A DNA stretch of 62,180 bases, from assembly GCA_019637095.1 (NCBI GenBank), contig JAHBWG010000057.1, forward strand, positions 1-62,180, given 5' to 3'. The stretch is from Sandaracinaceae bacterium (GTDB taxonomy: Bacteria; Myxococcota_A; Polyangia; Polyangiales; Sandaracinaceae). Every line of letters begins with the position of its first letter. Positions within the stretch are counted from its first letter, which is position 1. Shown here piece after piece: positions 14,905 through 27,300 of this stretch. Both the position numbers and the translations under genes were made by a program. The notes under the pieces were generated by a model. The model saw only the letters and a list, made by a program, of their open reading frames with translations, did not search any database and had not been told where the DNA came from.

Positions 14905-16683
14905 TCAATCGAGGCAGCCGCGCAGCGCGAGCGCGAGCGCGGAGAGCGTGAACGGCTTCTGCAGGAAGTGCGCGTGCCCCGCGTCGAGCTCCGCGCGCAC
15001 GGCATCGTCGTCGAGGTTCGCGGACACGTAGAGGATCGGGGAGGCGTGCCCGCGCGCGCGCAGCCGCCGCGCGAGCTCGCGTCCACCCATGCGCGGCATC
15101 GCGAGGTCGGTCATGACCACGTCGACCTCGAGCCCTCCGTCGAGCCGATCGAGCGCCTCGCGCCCGTCGGCGACCGCGAGCACGTCGTAGCCCAGCGTGT
15201 CGAGCGGGCGCGTCGTGATCAGGCGCACCTGCGGGTCGTCCTCGACGAGCAGCACGCGCTCCTGGCCTCGGGGGTGGTCGGTGGCCGACGGCGCCGGCCG
15301 CGCGCTCGGCGCCTCGTGGGCGAGCGGCAGACCGACCTCGAACGTCGCGCCGTGCCCCTCGGCGCTCTCGACGCGGATCCAGCCGCCGCTCTGCTCGACG
15401 ATGCCGTGCACCGTCGCGAGGCCGAGCCCGGTGCCCTGGCCCGGCCCCTTCGTCGTGAAGAACGGATCGAAGATGTGCGGCAGCACGTCCGGCGCGATCC
15501 CGGGGCCGTCGTCCGCGACCTCGAGGCGCGCCTCGGGCCCGCGGTCGGGCGTGTCCACGCGCGAGGTGCGCACGACGACGCGGCCGCCGTCGCGCATCGC
15601 GTCGCGCGCGTTCACCACGAGGTTCACGAGCACCTGGTCGAACTGGCTCGGATCGACGTGGATGGGGAGCGGTTCGTCGTCGAGCTCGAGCGCCATCTCC
15701 ACGCGCTCGTCGATGAGGCGCTGCAGCATCCCTGCGGTGCCGCGCACGAGCGCGCTCATGTCGGCGATCTCGAGGTGCATGATCTGCCGGCGGCTGAACG
15801 CGAGGAGCTGCGCGGTGAGGCTCTGCGCGCGCACGCCGCACTCGCGGATCTGCGTCAGCCCCTCCGCGAGGCGCTCGGGGGCGACGGGCGCGCGCTCGAG
15901 GACCTCGCAGATCCCGAGGATGACGGTGAGGAGGTTGTTGAAGTCGTGCGCGATGCCGCCGGCGAGCCGGCCGACCGCTTCGAGCCGCTCGCCCTGGCGC
16001 AGCTGGCCTTCGAGGCGACGCTGCTCGGTGAGGTCCTCGAGGATCGCCATCGCGCCGACGACGCGGCCGTCCGCGTCGCGCATCGGCGCGGTGTGGATGC
16101 GGGTGTGGACGAGGCTTCCGTCCTTGCGCACGCGCGGGGCCTCGACGCCGGTGAAGCCCTCGCCGCCGACCACGCGCGCGAACAGCTCGCCGAACGCGGC
16201 GGCGGCGTCGTCGGGGACGATCCGGTACGGGCCGCCGACCACCTCGTCCGCGCGCCAGCCGAACGTGCGGGTGGCCGCGGCGTTCCACACGGTGACGCGC
16301 TGGTCGAGGTCGAGCACGAGCACGCTCACCGGCGCCGCGTCGAGCAGCGACGAGAGCGTGCCGCGCGCGATCCGGAGCTCGCGGGCCAGCTCGGCCTCGC
16401 GCGAAGGGCGCTGCGCGCGCACGACCGCGGCGACCTCGCGCAGCGCGGGGGTCGGCTCGAGCTCGACCCGCACGCCCCGCGCGTCCACGCGCTGGGGCGC
16501 GCTCACGTCGAGGCCCGCGAGCCACGGGACGGACCGCGCGAGCGGGACGCCGACGCGCACGTCCACCCCGAGCACGCGGCCGAACGCCTCGTCGCGATGG
16601 AGCACCGTTCCGTCGGGCGCGATCAAGCAGACGCCCGAGTCGTCTCGCAGGTCGTCGAACACCCCGCACGAGGATTGAAGCAC
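14905..16683 (-). CDS. Hybrid sensor histidine kinase with PAS and receiver domains
   Basis: 592 aa, soluble (no membrane segment). Domain order: an N-terminal PAS-like segment (about 10-60), a PAS/PAC domain (about 111-230, VTVWNAAATRTFGW and AILEDLTEQRRLEGQLRQGE), and a HisKA domain with phospho-acceptor His246 in AGGIAHDFNNLL. The HATPase follows with N box VNLVVNARDAM (about 354-362), G1 DDGPGIAP (391-398) and G2 GTGLGLATVHG. A C-terminal receiver has Asp526 in VVMTDLAMPRMGG and Lys in LQKPFT. This is the usual architecture of cytoplasmic PAS hybrid kinases that phosphorylate their own receiver. The start codon is GTG. The gene begins 37 nt after the sigma-factor stop and may be co-transcribed with it. 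Confidence 0.93.
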   Translation of the reverse strand: MLQSSCGVFDDLRDDSGVCLIAPDGTVLHRDEAFGRVLGVDVRVGVPLARSVPWLAGLDVSAPQRVDARGVRVELEPTPALREVAAVVRAQRPSREAELARELRIARGTLSSLLDAAPVSVLVLDLDQRVTVWNAAATRTFGWRADEVVGGPYRIVPDDAAAAFGELFARVVGGEGFTGVEAPRVRKDGSLVHTRIHTAPMRDADGRVVGAMAILEDLTEQRRLEGQLRQGERLEAVGRLAGGIAHDFNNLLTVILGICEVLERAPVAPERLAEGLTQIRECGVRAQSLTAQLLAFSRRQIMHLEIADMSALVRGTAGMLQRLIDERVEMALELDDEPLPIHVDPSQFDQVLVNLVVNARDAMRDGGRVVVRTSRVDTPDRGPEARLEVADDGPGIAPDVLPHIFDPFFTTKGPGQGTGLGLATVHGIVEQSGGWIRVESAEGHGATFEVGLPLAHEAPSARPAPSATDHPRGQERVLLVEDDPQVRLITTRPLDTLGYDVLAVADGREALDRLDGGLEVDVVMTDLAMPRMGGRELARRLRARGHASPILYVSANLDDDAVRAELDAGHAHFLQKPFTLSALALALRGCLD

Positions 16684-16720
16684 GGATGACCGCGCGCGCC
16701 CACGAATGGATCGCGCGGCG

Positions 16721-18713
<1,993 letters not shown>

Positions 18714-18749
18714 GGGGTGCAGATCGGCTCGTGTCCGTCACATCGGCGC

Positions 18750-19526
18750 TCAGATCCGGCGGGCGCCGGCGGGGGGCGTGAACGCGAAGGTGCTCGGCGC
18801 GATCGCCTGGCCGAAGCGGGTCCGCTGGAAGTCGAAGCGGTTGAGGTTGCCGTCGTGGTCCTGCACGAGCACCCGCCGCACGACGCCGCGCGTCGCGGGG
18901 TCGGCGTCGACGTAGAGCAGGATGCGCTGGTACGCGGGCTCCGGGCGCCGCGGGCGCAGCTCGAGCACGTAGCCGTCCCAGCGGAACGACGCGGGGTCGC
19001 GCAGCCGGAACGCGAAGTCGCGGTCGAGCCGCGCCGTCCCCGCGATCAACCCGAGCGCCGAGGGGAGCCCCTCCGCGAGCGGGCTGCGGACGTACTGGCC
19101 CGCGCCGCCGCCGTCACCCGGCTCGTAGACGGTGAGCGTCGCGCCGTCGGTCACGACGACCTTGCCGTTGCCCGCGAGGTAGTCGAACCGCATCTTGCCC
19201 GGCCGCGCGATCGTGAGGACCCCGCGCGACTGGGTCGTGCGCTGGTACACCCGGTCGTAGTGCGACTGTGTGAACGCGGTCCGCACGGTCGTCGTTTGGT
19301 CGTAGAAGCGCTGGATCTCCGCGGCGATCTGGGTGGCCGACGGGCTCGGCGTCGCGGTCTGCGCCGCCGCCGGGGCGCCGAGCGCGAGGGCGAGCAGCGC
19401 GGCGGCGCCGCCGAAGAGGCGGGCGCGGGCGGGGACGCGGTGGCTGCGCCGCTCGGCGCCGCGGGGCCGCGAGGCGGGCGGGTTGCGGGGGGCGTGGTGT
19501 CTCGTGGGCTGGGTCGTGGTGCGCAT
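18750..19526 (-). CDS. lolA: Outer-membrane lipoprotein carrier protein LolA
   Basis: 258 aa. LolA shuttles lipoproteins through the periplasm from the LolCDE complex to the outer membrane. A basic N-terminus of about 35 residues precedes a signal sequence (ARLFGGAAALLALALGAP). The mature part has the LolA pattern: AAEIQRFYDQTTTVRTAFTQ, then RTTQSRGVLTIARPGKMRFD, YLAGNGKVVVTDGATLTVYE and SRVxL-like end strands FDFQRTRFGQAIAPSTFAFT. The signal peptide is unusually far in; ATG 19526 is the only start seen before it. The gene is convergent with mreB (36-bp gap) and divergent from the next barrel gene. Confidence 0.85.
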   Translation of the reverse strand: MRTTTQPTRHHAPRNPPASRPRGAERRSHRVPARARLFGGAAALLALALGAPAAAQTATPSPSATQIAAEIQRFYDQTTTVRTAFTQSHYDRVYQRTTQSRGVLTIARPGKMRFDYLAGNGKVVVTDGATLTVYEPGDGGGAGQYVRSPLAEGLPSALGLIAGTARLDRDFAFRLRDPASFRWDGYVLELRPRRPEPAYQRILLYVDADPATRGVVRRVLVQDHDGNLNRFDFQRTRFGQAIAPSTFAFTPPAGARRI

Positions 19527-19580
19527 GTCCGGTTCGACCGGCGGTGCGCGCGACTATTCATCTGGCCCGTCCGAGTTTGG

Positions 19581-19586
19581 TAGGCT
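19581..19586 (+). promoter_or_regulatory. -10 element TAGGCT (leaderless)
   Basis: TAGGCT ends 7 nt before the GTG at 19594. Transcription would begin at or next to the start codon. No Shine-Dalgarno sequence is present. Confidence 0.5.
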
Positions 19587-19593
19587 CCGCACC

Positions 19594-20277
19594 GTGACGC
19601 GTCACGCGCTCCTGGCCGCTCTCGCCGTCGCGCTCGCGGCGTCGCCCGCGGCGGCGCAGAACGCGGCCGCCGACGACGGGCCGCCGGTCGGCACCGAGGA
19701 GCCCGATCCGACGCGCCTCGACGTCGAGCGCCTGCCGCCGGAGGCGATCCCGATCACGCGCGACCTCTACGCGCACGGCTTCTTCATCGAGGCCTCGATC
19801 GGCGCGCGCGGGTTCGTCAACGGCATCGGGGAGCTCTCCGACGTGGGCCCGTGGGCGACGATCGGTGTCGGCTTCGAGATCTTCGACTGGCTCCACGTGC
19901 TCGTGTCGGCCGAGGGCTCGATGCACGTCACGAGCGGCCCGTCGCCGCCGCCCTCGACCGCGTTCGAGGTTCTCGGCGGCTCGGCGGCGCTGCGCCTGCA
20001 AGCCAACTTCACCGAAGCGTTCGCGATGTGGCTCGCCGGCCAGTTCGCGGTGCTGATCGCGACGACCGACATCCTCACGCTCTACGGCTACCAGGACTCG
20101 ACGACCGTCGGGATCGCGTACGGCGGCGAGCTGGGCATCGACTGGCACTTCCGCGCGCGGCACCACTCGATCGGCCTCGCCGGCGGCGTGCGCCACTTCC
20201 CGTCGTTCGAGCGGCCCGACGGGCCGTCGCCCGCGCTCGGCGTCCACGGCGCGGCGTACATGCGCTACGTGTTCTGA
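19594..20277 (+). CDS. Small outer-membrane beta-barrel-like protein
   Basis: 227 aa. A clean Sec signal peptide (HALLAALAVALAASPAAAQ, cleavage after AAAQ) is followed by an acidic segment and then a region of alternating strands. Examples are GFFIEASIGARGFVNGIGEL, ATIGVGFEIFDWLHVLVSAE and LGIDWHFRARHHSIGLAGG, ending in MRYVF. A terminal aromatic residue is the usual beta-barrel assembly signal. The layout resembles small myxobacterial envelope proteins such as CglE, but identity is not claimed. GTG 19594 is preferred because TAGGCT sits 7 nt upstream and no earlier start keeps the signal peptide at the N-terminus. Confidence 0.78.
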   Translation: MTRHALLAALAVALAASPAAAQNAAADDGPPVGTEEPDPTRLDVERLPPEAIPITRDLYAHGFFIEASIGARGFVNGIGELSDVGPWATIGVGFEIFDWLHVLVSAEGSMHVTSGPSPPPSTAFEVLGGSAALRLQANFTEAFAMWLAGQFAVLIATTDILTLYGYQDSTTVGIAYGGELGIDWHFRARHHSIGLAGGVRHFPSFERPDGPSPALGVHGAAYMRYVF

Positions 20278-20313
20278 CCGCACCTCACGGCAGGCGCGCG
20301 CGCCGGTCCTTGG

Positions 20314-20319
20314 TACGCT
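20314..20319 (+). promoter_or_regulatory. -10 element TACGCT (leaderless)
   Basis: TACGCT ends 6 nt before the ATG at 20326, leaving no room for a leader or ribosome-binding site. Confidence 0.5.
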
Positions 20320-20325
20320 GGGGCG

Positions 20326-20931
20326 ATGTCTCGCCGCGCGCTCGGCTCGCTCTGCGCCTCGCTCGCCCTGGTCGCGGCGAGCGCGCTCGCGCAAGCGCCC
20401 GCGCTGCCGACCCGCAGCACGTTCACGTCCCAGGCGCACTACAACTTGCACCGTGCACCGCTCGGGGCGCAGGGCGCGGGTCACGAGGGGAGGGTCGAGC
20501 TGCGCGGGGACGCCCGCGGGCGCGTGACGGTTACCGACGAGGGCGAGTCGCGCGAGTACGACCTCTCCGCGTCGGGCCGGCACGAGGAGACGGTGGTGCG
20601 GTGGCGGCACGTCTGGACCGGCCGCATCACGCGCGCGGGCGACACGCTCGCCGTGCGGCTCCGCGTCTCGACGTCGAGCTGCGCGCGCGAGCTGCGCGTC
20701 GACGGCGCCTCCGGCACGCCCACGCCGTGCGACGGGCAGGCGGGGCGCACGCTGCGCTGTACGCGCGACGGCGCCGCGCGCGGATGGCGCTGCGCCGACG
20801 TCGCGCCGCGACCCGCGGCCGGGACGCCGACGCCGTGGGCGCTCGTCGAGGGCGAGGGCTGCGTCGCGCGATCCGGTGGCGATCCGATGACCGGGCCGCC
20901 GACCTACACGCCCTGCGACGACGATCCCTGA
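20326..20931 (+). CDS. Exported protein of unknown function
   Basis: 201 aa with a Sec signal peptide (LGSLCASLALVAASALAQ). The mature part has strand-like segments (HEGRVELRGDARGRVTVTDE, EETVVRWRHVWTGRITRAG, DTLAVRLRVSTSSCARELRV). At least five cysteines in the second half could form periplasmic disulfides. No family was recognised. The gene lies alone between the barrel gene and the YqiJ operon; the DNA after its stop carries a copy of the CCTGGTCTCGATGG repeat core. Confidence 0.7.
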   Translation: MSRRALGSLCASLALVAASALAQAPALPTRSTFTSQAHYNLHRAPLGAQGAGHEGRVELRGDARGRVTVTDEGESREYDLSASGRHEETVVRWRHVWTGRITRAGDTLAVRLRVSTSSCARELRVDGASGTPTPCDGQAGRTLRCTRDGAARGWRCADVAPRPAAGTPTPWALVEGEGCVARSGGDPMTGPPTYTPCDDDP

Positions 20932-21063
20932 GTTGGCGGAGGGTCGTTGCGCGCTGCGCGATGGCCTGGTCTCGATGGTGCGCTCGCCAGGCGCCCGCCG
21001 ACCCGCGGAATCGCGGGCGCGCTCGGCGGTTCGTCACCGTAGTACGCTGCGCACCGAGCCCCC

Positions 21064-21810
21064 GTGAGCGAGTTCCTCGACATCGCCCTGAGCTTCCCGA
21101 CCGTGGCGTTCACGGGGCTGCTGGGCCTCGTGCTCGTCTACTGGCTGTCGGTGATGTTCGGCGCGGTCGACCTCGACGCGTTCGACCCCGGCGGCGCGCT
21201 CGACGGCGCCGAGGGCGTCGGCGGCGAGCTCGACGGCGCGGCGGAAGGCGCCGGGGAAGGCGCGGCGGAAGGCGCCGACGGGAGCGCCGAGGCCGGCGGC
21301 CCCACCGGCTTCGCGGCGGTCCTGCACGCGCTGCGACTGCGCCACGCGCCGCTCACCGTCGTCGTCAGCTTCATCGCCGTCTTCGGCTGGATCGCCTCGT
21401 ACTTCGGCAGCCGCTACCTCGCGCCGCTCGTGCCGCTCGGCGACGCGCTCACGGGCGCGCTCGTGCTCCTCGCGGCGCTCGTCGTGGCGCTGCCGCTCAC
21501 CTCGCTCGCGACGCGGCCGCTCGCCAAGCTGTTCAAGACCGAGCCCGCGCGCTCGAACCGCGACCTCATCGGCCAGGTGGTCACCGTCAAGACCGGGCAC
21601 GTCGACGCGCGCTTCGGACAGGCGAGCCTCGACGACGGGCAAGCCGGCTTGCTCCTCAAGATCCGCTGCGAGGACCCGGACGCGCTCGCGCGCGGCGACC
21701 GGGCGCTCATCGTCGACTGGGACGAGGAGAGCGGCGCGTTCGAGGTCGAGCCGATGGAGGCGCTGACCGGCGAGCGCGCCGCGAAGAAGAGCCGCGCGCC
21801 CCGCGCGTGA
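21064..21810 (+). CDS. YqiJ-like membrane protein (DUF1449/NfeD-related)
   Basis: 248 aa. TM1 is FPTVAFTGLLGLVLVYWLSV. It is followed by a Gly/Ala/Glu-rich loop (GAAEGAGEGAAEGADG), then TM2 TVVVSFIAVFGWIASYF and TM3 ALTGALVLLAALVVALPL. The C-terminus (about 165-235) looks like an OB fold (DLIGQVVTVKTGHVDARFGQ, ALIVDWDEESGAFEV). This matches the YqiJ family, which is normally encoded directly before a flotillin (YqiK); the next gene here is a flotillin, which supports the call. It starts at GTG 21064, 15 nt after a TACGCT hexamer. Probably an inner-membrane partner of the flotillin assembly. Confidence 0.85.
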   Translation: MSEFLDIALSFPTVAFTGLLGLVLVYWLSVMFGAVDLDAFDPGGALDGAEGVGGELDGAAEGAGEGAAEGADGSAEAGGPTGFAAVLHALRLRHAPLTVVVSFIAVFGWIASYFGSRYLAPLVPLGDALTGALVLLAALVVALPLTSLATRPLAKLFKTEPARSNRDLIGQVVTVKTGHVDARFGQASLDDGQAGLLLKIRCEDPDALARGDRALIVDWDEESGAFEVEPMEALTGERAAKKSRAPRA

Positions 21811-22022
21811 GCCGGGCGCGCGATCGACGCGCCGCCGACCGATCTTCGGAAGCAGGCGCGGACCGTCCGCGTTGCCGCCCCCGAACCGACGATGCCGACC
21901 GCCGACCCACCATCCAGGGCTGACATGGCTCGACGGTTTCGTGTAGATCACGCCGCGCGCGCCGGTGGGGGGGCGGAGCCGTCCGTCTCGCGCGGCGAGC
22001 GCAAGTAGAAGAGGGGAGCTCC

Positions 22023-24329
22023 ATGAATCCGGATCACATCGCAGTCCTCGTCGGCGCTGGCGCGTCCATCGTCGTCGTCTTCGGCCTCCTGGCCATGTTC
22101 GCGCGCTTCTACAAGAAGGTCGACCAGGGCAAGGCGCTCGTGATCAGCCGGCTCAAAGGCGACCCGACGGTGACCTTCTCGGGCGGCGTCGTGCTCCCGA
22201 TCATCTACCGCGCCGAGGAGATGGACATCTCCGTCAAGACGATCATGATCGACCGGCACGGCAGCGAGGGGTTGATCTGCAAGGACAACATCCGCGCCGA
22301 CATCAAGGTCACCTTCTTCGTTCGCGTCAACAAGACCCAGGAAGACGTCTTGCAGGTCGCGCAGAACGTCGGCGTGCGCCGCGCGAGCTCGCACGAGGAG
22401 GTCGTCGAGCTGTTCAGCGCGAAGTTCTCCGAGGCGCTCAAGACCGTCGGCAAGCGCATGGAGTTCGAAGACCTCTACAAGGAGCGCGCGAAGTTCCGCG
22501 ACGACATCCTCTCCGTCATCGGCGACGACCTGAACGGGTTCGTGCTCGACGACGCCGCGATCGACTACCTCGAGCAGACGCCCGTAGAGCACCTCTCGGC
22601 GACCGACGTCCTCGACGCGCAGGGCATCCACAAGATCACGATGCTCACGACGCAGCAAGCCGTGTTGACCAACAAGTACCGCCAGACCGAGCGGATGGAG
22701 ATCACCAAGCAGAACGTCGAGGCCGATCAGGCGGTGTTCGAGCTCGAGAAGCAGCGCGCCGAGGCGGAGGCCCGCAAGCACCGCGAGATCGCGGTGATGG
22801 AGGCGCGCGAGACGGCCGAGACGGAGAAGGCCCGGGCCGAGGAGCGCAAGCGCGCGGAGATGGCGAAGCTCGCGGCCGACGAGGAGCTCGCGATCGCCGA
22901 GGAGAACAAGCAGCGCCAGGTCGCCGTCGCGGAGTGGAACAAGCAGCGCACCATCGCGATCGAGACCGAGCGCGTCGAGAAGGACCGCGGGATGGAGATC
23001 GTCTCGCGCGAGCGCGAGGTCGAGCTCGCGCGGATCGGCAAGGAGAAGTCGCTCGAGGGCGAGCGCAAGGAGATCGCGGACCTGATCTCGAGCCGCATCG
23101 CGGTCGAGAAGAAGGTCGCCGAGGAGGAGGAGGGCATCCTCACGCTGCGCGCGCTCGCCGAGGCGGGCCGCGGCAAGGACGTGCTCTTGATCGCGGCGGA
23201 GGCCGCCGCGCAGGAGAAGCTCGTCAAGGACATCAAGGGCGCCGAGGCGGCCGAGGAGGTCGCGAAGTTCGAGGCGCGCAAGAAGATCGTCCAGGCCGAC
23301 GCCGACCTCGAGGCCGCCGACAAGGAGGCCAAGGCGGAGATCCGGCGCGCCGACGGCACGAAGGCCAGCGAGGCCGCGAGCGGGCTCGCGGAGGTGCAGG
23401 TGAAGGAGGCGATGGCCGCCGCGATCGAGAAGGAGGGCATGGTCAAGGCGCGCGTCACCGTCGAGCAGCTCAGCGCGGAGGCGGCCGGCGAGGAGAAGAA
23501 GGGCCTGGCCGTCGTGCGCGTGCGCGAGGCGGACGCCGAGGCGATCGCGAAACAGGGCGAGGCGGAGGCGAGGGCCACGCGCGACAAGCTCCTCGCGGAG
23601 GCGGCGGGCACCAAGGAGAAGCTCCTCGCGGAGGCGGTCGGCACCAGGGAGAAGCTCCTCGCCGACGCCGCCGGGACCAAGGAGAAGCTCCTCGCCGAGG
23701 CCACGGGCGTGAAGGAGAAGGGCCTCTCGGAGGCGCTCGTCGAGACCGAGAAGGCGGCAGCGTACGAGAAGCAGGGCCTCGCCGAGGCGACGGCGACGCG
23801 CGAGAAGCTCCTCGCCGAGGCGGCGGGCCTCGCGGAGAAGGCCGAGGCGATGAAGAAGCTCCAGGGCGCGGCGAAGGAGCACGAGGAGTTCCGCATCCGC
23901 CTCGAGAAGGACAAGGAGGTCGAGCTCGCGCGGATCGAGGCGACGCGCCACGTCGCCGAGGCCAAGGCGCAGACGCTGGGCGAGGCGCTCAAGAACACGA
24001 AGATGAACATCGTCGGCGGAGACGGAGAGTTCTTCGATCGGTTCGTGCGCGCGGTCGGCGTGGGCCAGACCGTCGACGGCTTCGTCGAGCAGTCGGACAC
24101 CGCGCAGAAGGTGCTCGCGGAGTACCTCAAGGGCGAGAGCAGCCTGCCGCAGGACCTGAAGGACATCCTGATGCGGCCGCGCGTCACGCCGGAGCACCTG
24201 CAGAGCCTCACGCTCAGCGCCGTGCTCGGGAAGCTCGCGCGCGGGCGCGGGGTCGACGAGGACAAGCTCGCGCGGCTGATCGACGAGGTGCGCGCGCTCG
24301 GCCTCGACGCGCCGCTCGGCGAGAAGTGA
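22023..24329 (+). CDS. Flotillin / YqiK-type SPFH protein
   Basis: 768 aa, longer than typical flotillins (about 500-550). A single N-terminal membrane helix (IAVLVGAGASIVVVFGLLA) leads to the SPFH/band-7 domain (about 40-215; VDQGKALVISRLKGDPTVTF, IRADIKVTFFVRVNKTQEDV). From 230 to 640 it is a Glu/Ala/Lys-rich coiled coil. Residues about 515-570 contain tandem ten-residue units KLLAEAAGTKE, which lengthen the rod. The C-terminus (660-768) is a globular helical region. Flotillins build ring-like scaffolds in ordered membrane patches. RBS GAGGGGAG precedes the ATG by 5 nt. The gene sits 212 bp after the YqiJ-like gene and 10 nt before the giant ATPase, so all three likely act together. Confidence 0.93.
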   Translation: MNPDHIAVLVGAGASIVVVFGLLAMFARFYKKVDQGKALVISRLKGDPTVTFSGGVVLPIIYRAEEMDISVKTIMIDRHGSEGLICKDNIRADIKVTFFVRVNKTQEDVLQVAQNVGVRRASSHEEVVELFSAKFSEALKTVGKRMEFEDLYKERAKFRDDILSVIGDDLNGFVLDDAAIDYLEQTPVEHLSATDVLDAQGIHKITMLTTQQAVLTNKYRQTERMEITKQNVEADQAVFELEKQRAEAEARKHREIAVMEARETAETEKARAEERKRAEMAKLAADEELAIAEENKQRQVAVAEWNKQRTIAIETERVEKDRGMEIVSREREVELARIGKEKSLEGERKEIADLISSRIAVEKKVAEEEEGILTLRALAEAGRGKDVLLIAAEAAAQEKLVKDIKGAEAAEEVAKFEARKKIVQADADLEAADKEAKAEIRRADGTKASEAASGLAEVQVKEAMAAAIEKEGMVKARVTVEQLSAEAAGEEKKGLAVVRVREADAEAIAKQGEAEARATRDKLLAEAAGTKEKLLAEAVGTREKLLADAAGTKEKLLAEATGVKEKGLSEALVETEKAAAYEKQGLAEATATREKLLAEAAGLAEKAEAMKKLQGAAKEHEEFRIRLEKDKEVELARIEATRHVAEAKAQTLGEALKNTKMNIVGGDGEFFDRFVRAVGVGQTVDGFVEQSDTAQKVLAEYLKGESSLPQDLKDILMRPRVTPEHLQSLTLSAVLGKLARGRGVDEDKLARLIDEVRALGLDAPLGEK

Positions 24330-24339
24330 GCCCGGCTCG

Positions 24340-27300
24340 ATGAGCGCGCGCTCACCCCAGGGCGAGGCCGACGAGGCGCTCGAGACGGGGAGCTACGAGG
24401 TCCTGCGCGACCGCCTGGCCGCGCAGGCCTCGACCCTCGGCGAGAAGGCCGCGCGGCTCAACGCGCGCCGGCAGGAGACGTTCGGCAAGAGCGCCCTCGA
24501 GATCGCGGGCCAGGCGTGGATCCGCACCGAGAACCTCTGCGTCCCGCGCGACATCGTCCACGTCGGCGGCAAGCTCCTGTTCGGCTTCAACGTGCAGGTC
24601 CACTTGCGCGAGACGGTCGTCTCCGACGTCTTCAGCCTGCACACCCTCGAGGACGACGGCGACAGCCTCGCGCTCCACGACGCCTCGCTCGAGGGCACGT
24701 TCCTCGACGAGCCCGACTTCGTCCGGCACTTCGCGGAGCTCTACCGCTACTACCAGGACGCGCGGCTGCTCCAGCTCCGCGTCACCGAGTCGGGCCACCT
24801 CCTCGCGATCTTCCAGATCGGCGCGACCGTCCGCGACGTGCGCGTGTTCCACTGGCAGCTCGGGCTCGACGGGAGCGTCACCTACCTCGGCAACCGCGGT
24901 GAGCGCTTCCACGTCTACCCGCCGAGCCACGACTTCACGTGGACGAGCGTCACGCGCGACCACCACGTCGCTGGCCGCTTCCCGCACGCGAGCGTCGACG
25001 ACGCGCTCTTCGTCGAGTGCACCGGGGGCGACCTCACGATCAAGGTCGAGAACAACACCGCCTCGGGCGAGGGCGTCTACGCCGAGCCGGTCGAGCACCC
25101 CGACCAGACGCTCGACGACGCCGAGATCCAGTGGGCCAAGGTCGGCGGCCTGTACCTCTTGCGCATCCGGCCGTTCCGCGAGCGGCACCGCTACCTCGTG
25201 TTCGACACGCGCACGCACGCGGTCACGCGGATCGACGCGATCGGGCAGGCGTGCCTGCGGCTGCCCGAGGACCAAGGGATCCTCTTCCCGGGCGGCTACT
25301 ACCTCCAGAGCGGCGAGACCAAGCGCTTCGACGGCGACTACTCGGACCTCGAGCTCAAGCGCGCGCTGCGCGCCCCCAACGGCGAGGACGTGCTCTACGC
25401 GTTCTACCGGCGCGAGGACGGGCGCTACACGCTCTTGCCGTACAACCTCATCAAGAAGGAGATCGCGCAGCCGATCCCGTGCCACGGCTACTGCCTCTTC
25501 GACGACGGGAAGATGGCCATCCTGCGTTACGAGGGCGACGCGCCGTCGGGCCGCCACGAGATGCAGATCTACCAGACGCCCTTCACGTCCAAGGCGTACG
25601 CGCGCGCGGCGCCGGCCGCGGACGCGGGCTTCCTCGGCAAGGTCGGCAACGCGGAGCTGGTGCGCGCGATCAGCGAGGCGCTCACCGTCGCGCGGCTCGC
25701 GACGCCCCGGACGCCCTCGCGCGGCGGCTACGAGGATCTCGTCGCCGCGGCGACGCGCATGATCGACGGGTTCCTCTGGCTCGGCCGCGACGACGTCGAC
25801 GACCTCGCGACGCCGCTCCGCGCGGTGCGCGAGACCGCCGAGCTCATCATCGACGAGTTCGAAAAGGTCCGCGCGATCCGCGCGCGCGCCGCCGACGCGC
25901 TGCGGGAGGCGCGGGAGCGGCAGGCGGAGCTCGTGCGCGGCCTGCGCCCGGGCGAGTGGCGCGAGGCCTCGCGCTTCATGACCGCGCTCACCTCGCTGCG
26001 CACGCTGCGCGGGCAGCTCATCACGCTGCGGGAGCTGCGCTACGTGGACCTCGCGGCGATCGACGCGCTCGAGGCGGAGGCCGTCTCCGAGCTCGATCGC
26101 GTCAGCCGCGCGACGGTGGAGTTCCTCCTCGACGCGGCCGCGCTCGAGCCGCTCGTGCGCGACCTCGAGCGCCTGCACGCGAAGATCGAGGCGGCGCAGA
26201 GGGGCAGCGAGCTCGAGGCGCTCGGCGCCGAGGTCGGCACCGTCGGCGAGGGGCTCGACGTCCTGAGCGAGGTCGTCGCGGGCCTCGCGGTCGGCGACGC
26301 GACCGCGCGCACGGCGATCCTCGAGCGCATCGGCGAGGTCTACGGCCGCCTCAACCGCGTGCGCGCCACGCTGAGCAACCGGCGCACGGAGGTCCTCACG
26401 CGCGAGGGGCGGGCGGAGTTCGCCGCGCAGTTCGCGCTGTTCTCGCAGTCGGTCACGAGCGCGCTCGCCCAGGCGAGCAGCCCCGAGGCGTGCGACGCGC
26501 AGCTCGCGCGGCTGATGGTGCAGCTCGAGGAGCTCGAGGCGCGCTTCGGCGAGCTCGACGAGCTCGTCGGCGCGCTCACCGAGAAGCGCGAGGAGGTCTA
26601 CGACGCGTTCTCCGGCAAGAAGCAGCAGCTCCTCGACGAGCGGCAGCGCCGCGCGGCGAGCCTGCTCGGCGCCGCCGAGCGCATCCTCGAGGGCGTCGGC
26701 CGGCGCGCGCGCACGTTCGAGGACGCCGACACCCTCAACGCGTGGTTCGCCTCGGACCCGATGGTCCAGAAGCTGCGCGACCTCGTCGAGCGGCTCGCCG
26801 AGCTCGGCGACAACGTCCACGCCGAGGAGATCGCCGGCAAGCTCAAGACCGCGCGCCAGGACGCGCAGCGTCTCTTGCGCGACAAGCTCGACCTCTTCGA
26901 GGACGGCGCGCGCATCATCCGGCTCGGCCGCCAGCGCTTCGGCGTCAACACGCAGGCCGTCGAGCTCACGATCGTCCCGCGCGGCGAGGGCCTCGCGTTC
27001 CACGTGACGGGGACGGACTTCCACCAGCCCATCGCCGACGACGCGCTCGCGACGAGCCGCGACCTCTGGGACCGGCCGCTGATCAGCGAGTCGCCGGACG
27101 TCTACCGCGCGGAGCACCTCGCGGCGTGCGTGCTGTTCCGCGCCGAGCGCGGCGAGGGCACCTCGCTCGCGGCGCTCCACGCGGCGCTGCGCGACGGCGA
27201 GCTGCTGGACGTCGTGCGCGAGGAGGCGCAGCGGCGCTACGACGAAGGCTACGACCGCGGCGTCCACGACGCGGACGCGGCGGCGATCCTCGAGAAGCTG

